Source of the DNA: Deltaproteobacteria bacterium
GTDB lineage: Bacteria; Myxococcota; Kuafuiibacteriia; Kuafuiibacteriales; Kuafuiibacteriaceae
Assembly: GCA_016713425.1 (NCBI GenBank)
Contig: JADJPE010000005.1
Coordinates: forward strand, 5,058,501-5,122,500
Reading direction: 5' to 3'
Length of the DNA stretch: 64,000 nucleotides
In this document: piece after piece, positions 40,842-49,876 of the stretch
Layout: each line of letters begins with the position of its first letter
How positions within the stretch are numbered: the stretch's first letter is position 1
The notes under the pieces: generated by a model
Told to the model about the DNA's origin: nothing
What the model saw: the letters and a program-made list of their open reading frames with translations, nothing else
Databases searched by the model: none
Position numbers and translations under genes: made by a program

Positions 40842-41243
40842 CTAGGGGTGGGGTTGAGCCTGGACCGAGGCCGGGTCTGGGGCCGGGGCCTTCAGGAATG
40901 GCTTGTTCGGTTCGAGGGACTCGTGGGCGCGGATGCTCGGCTGATAACTCGAGACGTCGATGAACGTAATCGACACGAAGAGTACGACCGTCAGGACCGA
41001 GACGACGAAAACGATGAGATTGAACTTCTGGTCGAAGAGCAGGTGCATGAAGATCAGGGCAACAAGGATGGCTTTGATGGTGGCGATGACCATGGCCACG
41101 ACCACGTTGAGGTCTGAGCCGAGGTCGATCCACGTCGCCGCGACGGTGAGGCCGGTGAGGACCATGAGCGCGCCCCAAGTCGCCAAGAGCGTCTTGGCGC
41201 TGATGATGTGGGCACCCTGGTGAGGAGTCTGTTCCGTGTGCAT
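40842..41243 (-). CDS. ctaF: Cytochrome c oxidase subunit IV
   Basis: A 133-residue membrane protein of the bacterial oxidase subunit IV family, with three hydrophobic helices (LLATWGALMVLTGLTVAA, VVVAMVIATIKAILVALIF with the typical MHLLFDQKFN loop, and LIVFVVSVLTVVLFVSITF). It stabilises the caa3 oxidase. It is the last gene of the operon, 32 bp after subunit III, and its Pro-rich C-terminus is variable in the family. Confidence 0.88.
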   Translation of the reverse strand: MHTEQTPHQGAHIISAKTLLATWGALMVLTGLTVAATWIDLGSDLNVVVAMVIATIKAILVALIFMHLLFDQKFNLIVFVVSVLTVVLFVSITFIDVSSYQPSIRAHESLEPNKPFLKAPAPDPASVQAQPHP

Positions 41244-41275
41244 GATGACTTTCGCCCTTCCGAGTCAACCGAGCT

Positions 41276-42046
41276 CTAGTGAATCAGATAGAGAAGCGGA
41301 AAGAGGTAGATCCAAATAAGGTCAACCAGGTGCCAATAGAGCGCGACGCCGTCGACGGGCCCGTAGTAGTCCTGTGTGAAGTCGCCGCGGATGGCTCGTC
41401 GAAGAAGCCAGAGATAGGCGAAAATGCCCGCCACGACGTGGATGCCGTGGAGCCCCGTCATCGCGAAGTAGATGCTGAAGAAAATGTGCAGGCGATTCGA
41501 GAGCGTGTGCGCCTCCGTGAGGGTGGACGATGCGCCATGGGCCATCGCCTCGGTGGCATGCTGGACCGCCTCGCTCGAGGGTGCGAAGCTCGCGCCCCAC
41601 ACCAATCCCTCGTGAATCTTATGCGCATATTCGATGTACTTGATGCCGAGGAAGCCGAAGGCGCAGAGGATTGTCAGAAGAATCGCCGTGATCAGGGCGC
41701 GCCGATGATTGAGTTGGGCTGCGCGGACGGACCACGCCGCCGTAAGGCTGCTGAAGATCAACACACAGGTGTTGATGGCGCCAAGGCGGGTGTCCAAGAA
41801 GAGATGCCCCTCGGCGAATATCTCCGGGTGCATGCTCCGGTAGATTGCGTAGGCACAGAATAGCCCGCCGAAGAAGAGAAGCTCTTGTCCGAGAAAGAGC
41901 CAGATCCCCAGCTTCGCGGTGTTGAGCTGGTGGGCGTGGTCTTTGAAATGATGTCCGAGGAAATGGTCGCCTCCGTGCTCACCTGCGTGGCCTTCGGTCC
42001 CCACTTCCACGCCCGATGATGGGCGCGTTGATGCTGTGTCCGTCAT
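41276..42046 (-). CDS. ctaE: Cytochrome c oxidase subunit III
   Basis: A 256-residue subunit III with about five to seven membrane helices. It carries the His-rich N-terminus of long oxidase subunits III, then LGIWLFLGQELLFFGGLFCAY, FLGIKYIEYAHKIHEG and the C-terminal TGLHGIHVVAGI and HLVDLIWIYLFPLLYL signatures. It supports proton uptake and stability of the oxidase core. It begins 33 bp after subunit I. Confidence 0.92.
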   Translation of the reverse strand: MTDTASTRPSSGVEVGTEGHAGEHGGDHFLGHHFKDHAHQLNTAKLGIWLFLGQELLFFGGLFCAYAIYRSMHPEIFAEGHLFLDTRLGAINTCVLIFSSLTAAWSVRAAQLNHRRALITAILLTILCAFGFLGIKYIEYAHKIHEGLVWGASFAPSSEAVQHATEAMAHGASSTLTEAHTLSNRLHIFFSIYFAMTGLHGIHVVAGIFAYLWLLRRAIRGDFTQDYYGPVDGVALYWHLVDLIWIYLFPLLYLIH

Positions 42047-42079
42047 GGTCGTGCGAATCCTCTTGGTTAACTACGTTAA

Positions 42080-43747
42080 CTACGCGACCACGGCGGGTTT
42101 CTTGACATAACCGTCGGTGCCCGCATCGTAGACCCAGCCTTCGAAGTCGTACGGGTCGCCCGCCTCGGGCTGGTCGTGAAAGTTGTAGCTGGGGGGCGGA
42201 GAGGCGGTCTGCCACTCGATCGTGTTGGCGCCCCATGGATTTGCGGGCGCCCGTCGACCCCGGAAAGCGGCATACACCAGCACACCGAACGCGGTCGCGA
42301 GTCCAATCCCCAAGATGAAGGCGCCCACCGTCGAGAGCATGTGCAGCCCCTGGTATTGCGGAAGGTAGGCGTAGTAGCGCCGGGGCATGCCTCGGCTCCC
42401 AAGAATGAACTGAGGGAAGAAGGTTCCATTGAACCCGATGAAGACCAACACCGCGCCGACCCGCGCCCCGGCCTCCGAGTACATCCGCCCGAAAAATTTG
42501 GGCCACCAATAGTACAGGCCCGAGAGCAGCGCCATCAGTGTCCCGCCCACCATGACGTAGTGAAAGTGGGCAACCACGAAGTACGTGTCGTGGAGGTGCA
42601 CGTCGACGTTGAGCGTGCCCAAGAACATGCCCGTGAGCCCACCGATCGCGAAAAGGAAGATGAAGGCGAGCGCGTAGATCATGGGGGTCGCGAGCCAGAT
42701 CGAACCCTTGTACATCGTGGCAAGCCAGTTGAAGACTTTGATGGCGGAGGGCACAGATACGGTGAACGTGAGGGCGCTGAAGATGATGCTCATCAAGGGA
42801 GACTGTCCGCTGACGAACATGTGGTGACCCCAAACCAAGAACCCGAGGAAGGCGATCGCGAGACTCGAGAGCGCGATGAATTTGTAGCCGAAGATGTGCT
42901 TACGACTAAAGACGGAAACGACCTCGCTGATGATGCCCATCGCGGGCAGGATCATGATGTAGACCGCGGGATGGGAATAGAACCAGAAGAAGTGCTGGAA
43001 GAGAACGGGGTCGCCGCCGAGTGCGGGATTGAAGATGCCCAAGCCAAAGGCGCGCTCGATCGCAAGGAGAAGCAACGTGATGGCCAAGACCGGGGTCGCC
43101 AACACCTGAATGATCGCCGTTGCGTACAAGGCCCAAAGAAAGAGCGGCATCTTGAACCAGCTCATTCCGAGGGGCCGCATCTTGTTGATGGTTGCGATGA
43201 AGTTGATGGCGGTGAAAATTGAGCTGAAACCGAGAATGAACGCGCCCATCGCCGAGGTGCCGACGGAGGTGGCCGAGCCGACAGCTTTCGATGTCGAATA
43301 CGGTGCATAAAACGTCCAGCCGGTATCGATGGCGCTCATATACATGCTCGCCACGAGAACAAGCGCCCCAAGCACCCAAACGTAGAAGCTGGCGAGGTTC
43401 AGTCGTGGGAACGCGACATCTTTCACGCCCAGCATCAAGGGAAGCACGAAGTTCCCGATCGCGGCCGGAATGGCTGGAATGATGAAGAGAAACACCATCA
43501 CCGCCCCGTGCAGCGTGAACATTCGGTTGTAGGTGTCGTGGGTCATGATCGTCTCACCGGGCGTCAAGAGCTCGGTGCGGACCAGCAACGCGAACACGCC
43601 CCCCAGGAAGAGCGATGCGCTGGTTACGACGAGATACATGATCCCAATGCGCTTGTGATCGAGGGTCAGGAGCCAAGACAGCGCCCCTCGCGCCTGAGTG
43701 AGGTACGTAGGTTCCGAGGTGTCCATCGGCATGGTGGTCGCAGTCAT
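42080..43747 (-). CDS. ctaD: Cytochrome c oxidase subunit I (type A2 heme-copper oxidase)
   Basis: A 555-residue catalytic subunit with 12 helices, heme a and the heme a3-CuB centre that reduces O2. Haem and copper ligands are visible in FTLHGAVM, YSHPAVYIMILPAMGII, VWGHHMFVSG and VVAHFHYVM. The YSHPAVY motif, lacking the Glu of type A1 (GHPEV), places it in the A2 subtype of proton-pumping oxidases. It starts 10 bp after subunit II. Confidence 0.95.
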   Translation of the reverse strand: MTATTMPMDTSEPTYLTQARGALSWLLTLDHKRIGIMYLVVTSASLFLGGVFALLVRTELLTPGETIMTHDTYNRMFTLHGAVMVFLFIIPAIPAAIGNFVLPLMLGVKDVAFPRLNLASFYVWVLGALVLVASMYMSAIDTGWTFYAPYSTSKAVGSATSVGTSAMGAFILGFSSIFTAINFIATINKMRPLGMSWFKMPLFLWALYATAIIQVLATPVLAITLLLLAIERAFGLGIFNPALGGDPVLFQHFFWFYSHPAVYIMILPAMGIISEVVSVFSRKHIFGYKFIALSSLAIAFLGFLVWGHHMFVSGQSPLMSIIFSALTFTVSVPSAIKVFNWLATMYKGSIWLATPMIYALAFIFLFAIGGLTGMFLGTLNVDVHLHDTYFVVAHFHYVMVGGTLMALLSGLYYWWPKFFGRMYSEAGARVGAVLVFIGFNGTFFPQFILGSRGMPRRYYAYLPQYQGLHMLSTVGAFILGIGLATAFGVLVYAAFRGRRAPANPWGANTIEWQTASPPPSYNFHDQPEAGDPYDFEGWVYDAGTDGYVKKPAVVA

Positions 43748-43757
43748 TTCAACATCC

Positions 43758-44729
43758 TCACTTGAGCGTCTTGATGTACGCGATGATGGCGTCGATCTCT
43801 TTGTCTTTGAGGCTTCCTTGGAAGCTCGGCATCACCGGATTGAATCCCTCGACAACCTGAGAAGCTGGGTTGAGAATGGAACTTCGGATGTAATTCTCAT
43901 CCGCGACCGTCGTCGTTCCGTCGACGAACTTTTGCGTCTTTCCGAAGATACCAAGGAGCGACGGGCCAACGCCCGCCCGGCCATCCACACTGTGGCACGC
44001 CACGCAGCCACGCGCGGAGAAGATCTGCTTGCCTGCTTCGTCCGGCGGCAAGCGGTCCAGGATATTGCTGGCTTCGTCGAGCCAACGCGTGAAGGCCTCG
44101 GGGGTTTGGATCACGGCCTTCGCGAGCATTTCAGAGTGCTTCGTGCCGCAGTATTCGGTGCAAAAGATTTGGTATTCTCCGGGCTCCGTCGCTTCGAACC
44201 AAACCTCCGTGTATCGACCCGGCACGACATCCTGCTTCAGCCGAAACGCTGGGATGTAGAGGCTGTGCAGAATGTCATCACTGGACATCACGAGGCGGAC
44301 GGGACGGCCGGACGGCGCATGGAGGTTCGGTGACGTGTGTCCGTTGGGGTATGTGAACGACCACGCCCACTTCATCGCCTTGACGGAGATCTCGTAGGCG
44401 TCGCTCGGCGGTGAGCGACTGTCGAGGAAGGAGACCGCGCCCAGATAGAACAAAATGCCGCCCGTGAGGGCGACGGGGATGGACCAGCCGACCTCAAGCA
44501 CGGTGTTGTGAGAGGCGGTCCGCTCAGGAGGAAGCTCGCCTCGCGCTCTTCGACGGTATCGGAGCGCAAAGAAGCACATCAGGGAGACAACCACCACGAA
44601 GCTGACGACCGACACCCAGTAGATGAAGTTGTAGGCGAAATCGACCGCTTCGGCGCCCGTCGAAGCCTGAGGCGGGAACCAAAACGTCCCCTCGTTTGCG
44701 GGGTTCGCGAAAAGAATTGCCCCGGTCAT
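43758..44729 (-). CDS. ctaC: caa3 oxidase subunit II with fused cytochrome c
   Basis: A 323-residue subunit II. Two N-terminal membrane helices (about 36-56 and 82-101) are followed by a cupredoxin domain with the CuA ligands H155, C190, C194, H198 and M201 (CTEYCGTKHSEM). A C-terminal cytochrome c domain (about 228-323) has CVACH at 242-246 and an axial Met in NPVMPSFQG. This fusion defines caa3-type oxidases, and the haem is the electron entry from complex III. Its ATG overlaps the SCO stop by 4 bp. Confidence 0.94.
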   Translation of the reverse strand: MTGAILFANPANEGTFWFPPQASTGAEAVDFAYNFIYWVSVVSFVVVVSLMCFFALRYRRRARGELPPERTASHNTVLEVGWSIPVALTGGILFYLGAVSFLDSRSPPSDAYEISVKAMKWAWSFTYPNGHTSPNLHAPSGRPVRLVMSSDDILHSLYIPAFRLKQDVVPGRYTEVWFEATEPGEYQIFCTEYCGTKHSEMLAKAVIQTPEAFTRWLDEASNILDRLPPDEAGKQIFSARGCVACHSVDGRAGVGPSLLGIFGKTQKFVDGTTTVADENYIRSSILNPASQVVEGFNPVMPSFQGSLKDKEIDAIIAYIKTLK

Positions 44730-45598
44730 GCCAGCTTGCTCCTCTCCGGCGACGCCTTACGCGGTTGGTGGGAGCCGCTTCGCCGGAGAACCGCGCGCCC
44801 CAAAATCGTGAGTAGAAGAATCACCGTTGCGGCGCCGCCCAGTCGCATGATGTTCGAAGCCACAAGCGCGTAACTGCCCTCTTCGGGATCGTAGTGAAAG
44901 CAATAAAGCAAAGCGCGATCGATGGCCGAGGTGTATCGACCCTCCGAGGCCTCGACCAAAGAAAGCCGAAGCGTCTCGGGCGAAGGCTTGATGCCGGTGA
45001 GGTATCGAGCCACCTTGCGCTGCTCGTTGACGATGATCAGGGCGGCCGCGTGAAGGTATTCACCCGTCGACTCATTGCGTGTGTACTGGAATCCGACCGT
45101 GTCGGCGAGCGTGCGAACGGCGGCCTCTTGGCCGACCAGAAACGTCCAGCCCGAGACGCCCTCGGGGAGGGGACGCCCATAAGTCTTGAGATATTTTGCC
45201 CGGGTGCGGTGGGCTCGGCTCGGCGTCTCGTTCGGGTCGAGACTGACCGTGACCACGCGATACTGCTTCCCGAGGTCCCAACGCATGGCCGCAAGCGCTT
45301 CGGCGAAGAAGTTGAGCTGGACACTACACAGCATCGGACAATCGGAATAGTTGAACGTGAGGATCGTGGGCTGCCCGACGCCGAGCACATCGCCCAGAGT
45401 GACGTCTTTGCCTGTGTCGTCGCGGAAAACAAGATTCGACGGAATCTCGGCTTCGAGCTTCTCTTCAATGCCGACTTCTCTGATCTGGCGTGGCTTTTCG
45501 TCGGCGCGATCCGGTATGCCCATGCCGGGTGGTGCCACCGCGGGAGAAGGCGCCTGCCCGGCGAGGAGCAGAGAAACGTACAGGCCTACGCTGTTCAT
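44726..45598 (-). CDS. SCO1/SenC copper chaperone
   Basis: A 290-residue thioredoxin-fold protein for copper delivery to the CuA site of subunit II. Copper ligands C87 and C91 (DCPMLCSVQ) and H183 (GEYLHAAAL) are present. The start at 45598 gives MNSVGLYVSLLLAGQAPSPA, a signal or anchor segment; a C-terminal helix (about 257-275) may be a second anchor. It is coupled upstream to the small membrane gene and downstream to ctaC by 4-bp overlaps. Confidence 0.9.
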   Translation of the reverse strand: MNSVGLYVSLLLAGQAPSPAVAPPGMGIPDRADEKPRQIREVGIEEKLEAEIPSNLVFRDDTGKDVTLGDVLGVGQPTILTFNYSDCPMLCSVQLNFFAEALAAMRWDLGKQYRVVTVSLDPNETPSRAHRTRAKYLKTYGRPLPEGVSGWTFLVGQEAAVRTLADTVGFQYTRNESTGEYLHAAALIIVNEQRKVARYLTGIKPSPETLRLSLVEASEGRYTSAIDRALLYCFHYDPEEGSYALVASNIMRLGGAATVILLLTILGRAVLRRSGSHQPRKASPERSKLA

Positions 45599-45909
45599 GG
45601 ATTCTCTCCGCCCGGTTGGCCATGGTGGGCGGTCGCTTCGCTGAGGAAGAGATTCATCGCCTGATCGATGGGGATCCGCACGAGCCCCTTTTCTCGGTCG
45701 ACCCAAGCGTAGTCATTGAGCTTCGAGGCCTGAAGACTCTGATGATCGCGGAGCGCCTGCGGTATCACGGTCTTCTTCTCGTGCTCTTTGGCCTGCCAGT
45801 GATAGACCAAAGCCTGCAGAAAAAGAACGCTCGCCGCGATCGCCGCGGCGACCGTGATCGCCACGCCACCGATGGTCCAGTTGTCGAGGTCGCTGCCTGA
45901 TTCGCGCAT
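45595..45909 (-). CDS. Small membrane protein of the act-cta operon
   Basis: A 104-residue protein with one membrane helix (WTIGGVAITVAAAIAASVLFLQALVYHW) and a polar C-terminal domain (DYAWVDREKGLVRIPIDQAM). The context between actF and SCO is where alternative complex III operons carry a small unnamed membrane gene, and the IPIDQAM phrase recurs in such proteins; I would not give a symbol. The ATG at 45909 is preferred over an upstream frame without family character. It may be an assembly or accessory subunit. Confidence 0.75.
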   Translation of the reverse strand: MRESGSDLDNWTIGGVAITVAAAIAASVLFLQALVYHWQAKEHEKKTVIPQALRDHQSLQASKLNDYAWVDREKGLVRIPIDQAMNLFLSEATAHHGQPGGENP

Positions 45910-45937
45910 TGGATCAAACCTTCTCAGTCGTGTTTTC

Positions 45938-47194
45938 TCAAGCGTTCTCGAAGTTGAGGGACTCGTTGAGCCTCGGATCGCCCCATGGCACCAAACGTTT
46001 CTTCTGCATCGTGACGGCGAAGAAAGCCAGATACATCCCGCCGACGCCCACGAAACAGGCGACGTCAAGAAGCCCAAGCGGAAGCGTGCCCGCCGCGAGC
46101 GCGCCGTCCTTGAGACGTGAGGCTAGGGCCGGAGCGGCAAGATAGAAGAGGTCGACCCAGTGCATCGCCAACAGCCAGATCGCCCAGAAAGCCAGGATCT
46201 TGGTGCGGCGTTTGGCGTGTCGCGAGATGAGTCCAACGAACGGAATGATGAAATGCCCGAAGATGAGGAGCAGCGCGACCGTAATCCAGCCGCCTTCCTG
46301 GCGCGTCAAATACCAGAAGGTCTCCTCTGGGATGTTGGCGTACCAAATGAGCATGAACTGCGAGAATGCGATGTAGCCCCAGAAGAAATTGAACGCAAAG
46401 AGAAGCTTCCCGAGGTCGTGGTAGTGCTCGACATGGATTGCGCCTCGCAGGACGCCCTGGCTGTTCAGCCAGAGACCCGTGAGGATTAGCGTCGCAAAGA
46501 ACGACACCAAACATCCGGCGAAGAAGTAGACGCCAAAAATAGTACTAAACCAGTGAGGCTCGAGACTCATCAGAAAGTCGATCGCCGCGAAGGTGACCGT
46601 GATCGCGTAGACGAACATGAGTGGTGCTGAGCCGCGTTCGGAGCGGAGCGTGAGTGCGGGATCCTTCGAACCGTCCTGCCGAAGTGAATTCTTGAAGAAG
46701 AAGCGCGCCATCAGGATCCACGCAACGAAGTAAACGACGCATCGCGCGATGAAGAAGCCGACATTCAAGTAGGGCGCTTTGTGGTGCAACATGTGGTCAG
46801 CTTCGACGGCCCCGTGGTCTGCCCACGAGAAGAGGGCGTGATTGCCCATCGCAAGCGGCACGATGAGAGGCAACGAGAGGAGCGCCATCAATAAGGCCTG
46901 GCTCGAGAGTCCTTCCGCCAATCGCCGCACAACGACGCTCCAGCCTGCCCGCGTCACGTGCTGGAGTGTCACAAAGAACAGAGCGCCGAGCGTAATGCTC
47001 AAGAAGAACGCCCAGGCGATCAGGTAGGAAAACGAGAATCGCGTGTAGTGGTCCTCCTGCAAGTAACCAAGAACCGACGCGCTCGCAAGGCCGAGGATCC
47101 CGACGCCGAAGCCGATCGCTTTCACTCGCCCACCGAGCGGAGGTGGAAGCTCGGTCACCGACTCCTCGAGAAGATGCATCTTATCCACGTTCAT
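45938..47194 (-). CDS. actF: Alternative complex III subunit ActF
   Basis: A 418-residue membrane protein with about 10 helices of the ActF quinol-oxidoreductase family. Seen: SYLIAWAFFLSITLGALFF, MGNHALFSWADH, HKAPYLNVGFFIARC and LMSLEPHWFSTIFGVYFFAG. ActF and ActC are the two membrane subunits of the complex that oxidises quinol without a Rieske centre. It starts 18 bp after the actDE gene. Confidence 0.9.
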   Translation of the reverse strand: MNVDKMHLLEESVTELPPPLGGRVKAIGFGVGILGLASASVLGYLQEDHYTRFSFSYLIAWAFFLSITLGALFFVTLQHVTRAGWSVVVRRLAEGLSSQALLMALLSLPLIVPLAMGNHALFSWADHGAVEADHMLHHKAPYLNVGFFIARCVVYFVAWILMARFFFKNSLRQDGSKDPALTLRSERGSAPLMFVYAITVTFAAIDFLMSLEPHWFSTIFGVYFFAGCLVSFFATLILTGLWLNSQGVLRGAIHVEHYHDLGKLLFAFNFFWGYIAFSQFMLIWYANIPEETFWYLTRQEGGWITVALLLIFGHFIIPFVGLISRHAKRRTKILAFWAIWLLAMHWVDLFYLAAPALASRLKDGALAAGTLPLGLLDVACFVGVGGMYLAFFAVTMQKKRLVPWGDPRLNESLNFENA

Positions 47195-47212
47195 AGCTTT
47201 ACTCTTTGCTTC

Positions 47213-48451
47213 CTACTTCAGCGCCGCCCGCTGCTCTTGGGGCACGGCCGACAGCGGTGCATTTTGGCTGAGCTGTAAGGCACCAAGGTAGGCCGCGATC
47301 GCCCAGCGGTCCTTGGCCGGAATGGCATGGCCATAGGCGGGCATGTTGCGAATCCCGTGGGTGATCGTGTTGAACATCTGTCCGAAGGGCTGACTTCGGA
47401 GGCGGGGCTCGTGCAGGTTCGTGGGCGGAACCCACTTCGGTGAACCGAGCGCCTGCGCACGTTGGGCGACCATGCCGTCGCCATAGCCCGCTTCGCCGTG
47501 GCAGGGCGCGCAGTAGATGTTGAACCGTTGGCGACCTCGTTCGAGCGTCGATCGGGTCATCGGAATCTCACTCGGCAACGTGGTTGCAAAGGCGCCGTCG
47601 ACGATCCCTTGAGTCAGATGCTCGTCGAGGTGGCGGTCGCCCATGGCTACGGTTCCCGCGACGGGCTGCCTCATGGCGCGCTGGTCCGCAAAGCCAGAAA
47701 AGCCGGAGAAGGCGGCCTGAGCCTTGAACATTGGCTGCGAATCCATGTCGGGCACAACATGAATGCGAGGCTTGGGACTCGTGTTCGTTCGTGCTCGGGC
47801 GATCACGCCGAGCGGGATGAAACCAAGCACGAAGGCCGTCACGAGGACGATCGTGAGCGGCCGCGGGAGCTTCGCATTGATCTGGCTGTCGTCCTCCATG
47901 TGTTCGACGGCTTCGGCGCCGGCGGCCTCAAGGAGTGCTCGGGTGCTGTCCGGGCGGTAGCCCGGATCATCCGAGGATATCGCGATGAAGAAGCCGTCGG
48001 AGGTTGCGCGCAGAAACCGCTCGCTGTTGAAGAGTGGGTGATGAAGCCGGGGAAGGCCGTTTCGCCCAAGGGTCGCGAAGAACGCGGTCAGGGCCGCAAA
48101 CAAGACCGTAAGCTCGAAGGCGATTGGAATGTTTGCCGGGAGTGAGAAGAAGGGCTTTCCGCTGATGCTGAAGGTATAGTTCACCGCGTTCGTCCACCAC
48201 TGGAGGAGGATCGCGACGCTCGTGCCGGTGATGCCGGCGCCGAAGATGAGCCACGGGAGGCGCGTCGGTCGGATGCCGACCGAAGGGTCGAGGCCGTGAA
48301 TCGGGAACGGCGAGTGGGCGTCCCACTTCTTGTAGCCCGCATCCCTGACCTTCTCGCACGCGGCGGCCAAAGCCGTCGGGTTCTTGAACTGAGCCAAAAG
48401 ACCGCCGTCCTTTGGCTTGAGGTCGACCGATGTGGAGGTGGTCTCATGCAT
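47213..48451 (-). CDS. actD: Fused ActD-ActE (DUF3341 plus monohaem cytochrome c)
   Basis: A 412-residue fusion. Residues 1-190 are the ActD (DUF3341) membrane subunit with two helices (PWLIFGAGITGTSVAILL and IAFELTVLFAALTAFFA). Residues about 196-220 are a further helix, and 300-400 a cytochrome c domain with CAPCH at 314-318 and an axial Met in RNMPAYGHAI, corresponding to ActE. In most ACIII operons ActD and ActE are separate. Fusion would keep the haem next to the membrane arm. It overlaps the actC stop by 8 bp. Confidence 0.9.
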   Translation of the reverse strand: MHETTSTSVDLKPKDGGLLAQFKNPTALAAACEKVRDAGYKKWDAHSPFPIHGLDPSVGIRPTRLPWLIFGAGITGTSVAILLQWWTNAVNYTFSISGKPFFSLPANIPIAFELTVLFAALTAFFATLGRNGLPRLHHPLFNSERFLRATSDGFFIAISSDDPGYRPDSTRALLEAAGAEAVEHMEDDSQINAKLPRPLTIVLVTAFVLGFIPLGVIARARTNTSPKPRIHVVPDMDSQPMFKAQAAFSGFSGFADQRAMRQPVAGTVAMGDRHLDEHLTQGIVDGAFATTLPSEIPMTRSTLERGRQRFNIYCAPCHGEAGYGDGMVAQRAQALGSPKWVPPTNLHEPRLRSQPFGQMFNTITHGIRNMPAYGHAIPAKDRWAIAAYLGALQLSQNAPLSAVPQEQRAALK

Positions 48452-49874
48452 GATGTGCTGGCTCCTCGCCGTGGCTGCTCTTGTGAATATGGGCCTCCGG
48501 CATGATCGCTTTCACTTCCGCCATCGCGACCACCGGAACGAAACGCAAGAAGAGGAGGAAGAGCGTGAAGAAGATCCCGAAGCTGCCGATCAGCATCCCG
48601 ATATCAACCAGGGTTGGTGAATAGTAGCCCCACGCCGAAGGCAGGAAATCGCGCGAAAGCGAGGTGACCGTGATGACGAAGCGTTCGAACCACATGCCGA
48701 TGTTTACGAAGATGCACACGATGAGCATGAGCCACGGCGTGGAACGGATCTTCTTGAACCAGAAGAGCTGAGGCGCAATCACGTTGCAGCTCACCATGAT
48801 CCAGTAGGCCCAGGCATAGGGACCGAAAGCGCGGTTCTTGAAAGTGAAGCCCTCGGTCGCGTTCCCGCTGTACCAGGCGATGAAGAACTCCATGCCGTAG
48901 GCGTAGCCAACCATGGAACCCGTTGTCAGGATGACCTTCGCCATGTTCTCGAGATGGCGCAGCGTGATCAGCTTCTCGAGGCCGAAGATGATCCGTGCCG
49001 GGACCGCCAGCGTGATCACCATAGCGAAGCCGCTGAAAATGGCGCCGGCGACAAAGTAAGGGGGGAAGATGGTGGTATGCCATCCTGGGAGCACCGCGAC
49101 GGCGAAGTCGAAGGATACGACCGAGTGGACAGAGAGAACCAGCGGCGTCGCGAGGGCGGCCAGGATGAGATAGGTACGCTCATAGCGGTGCCAATGCCGA
49201 GCCGAGCCATTCCAGCCCAGTGCGAGCGCTCCGTAGATCGCCTTGCGAATGCAGCCGGTCGCGCGGTCACGGAGGGTGGCGAGATCCGGAATCATCCCGA
49301 AGAACCAGAACAGCGTGGACACCAGGCCGTACGTCCCAACCGCGAAGACGTCCCATAGGAGTGGGCTTCGGAAGTTGGGCCACATCTCCATCTGGTTGGG
49401 CACCGGAAACATCCAGTAGGCCAGCCAGATGCGACCGACATGGATGCCGGGAAAGATGAGGGCACAGATGACCGCGAAGACGGTCATGGCCTCGGCGAAG
49501 CGGTTGATGCTGGTTCGCCAGCGTTGGCGAAGAAGAAAGAGGATGGCCGAGATCAGCGTTCCTGCGTGACCGATGCCGACCCAGAACACAAAGTTGACGA
49601 TCGGCCATGCCCAGCCCACGGGGATGTTGTTTCCCCAGACGCCGGTGCCGGTGTAGATGAGGTGCGCCGTCAGAAGTCCGAACATCCCGGCCAACGACAC
49701 CGAGATGCCGAAGGCGATCCACCACGCTTTTGATGTGCGCGGTTGCTCGGGGATCCCGGCGACGACGTCGGTGACACCTTGAATGTCGAGATCGCCGAGG
49801 ATCAAGGGTGCTCGGGCCGTCGGGTCGGCGCCCGTGTTGTCGAACTCCTTGTCCGAATAGACCGTCGAGGTCAT
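48444..49874 (-). CDS. actC: Alternative complex III subunit ActC (NrfD-like)
   Basis: A 476-residue integral membrane protein of the NrfD/PsrC-like ActC family with about 10 helices. Motifs: VGWAWPIVNFVFWVGIGHAG (quinol-site region), FPGIHVGRIWLAYWMFPVPN, SVHSVVSFDFAVAVLPGWH and FAMVITLAVPARI. It binds quinol and passes electrons to the ActB clusters. The ATG at 49874 follows the actB stop by 2 bp. Confidence 0.92.
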   Translation of the reverse strand: MTSTVYSDKEFDNTGADPTARAPLILGDLDIQGVTDVVAGIPEQPRTSKAWWIAFGISVSLAGMFGLLTAHLIYTGTGVWGNNIPVGWAWPIVNFVFWVGIGHAGTLISAILFLLRQRWRTSINRFAEAMTVFAVICALIFPGIHVGRIWLAYWMFPVPNQMEMWPNFRSPLLWDVFAVGTYGLVSTLFWFFGMIPDLATLRDRATGCIRKAIYGALALGWNGSARHWHRYERTYLILAALATPLVLSVHSVVSFDFAVAVLPGWHTTIFPPYFVAGAIFSGFAMVITLAVPARIIFGLEKLITLRHLENMAKVILTTGSMVGYAYGMEFFIAWYSGNATEGFTFKNRAFGPYAWAYWIMVSCNVIAPQLFWFKKIRSTPWLMLIVCIFVNIGMWFERFVITVTSLSRDFLPSAWGYYSPTLVDIGMLIGSFGIFFTLFLLFLRFVPVVAMAEVKAIMPEAHIHKSSHGEEPAHHA

Positions 49875-49876
49875 GC

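Noticed and set aside
42176..43222. 348-codon plus-strand frame opposite oxidase subunit I
   Set aside because: It is charged low-complexity sequence mirroring the hydrophobic codons of the opposite strand.
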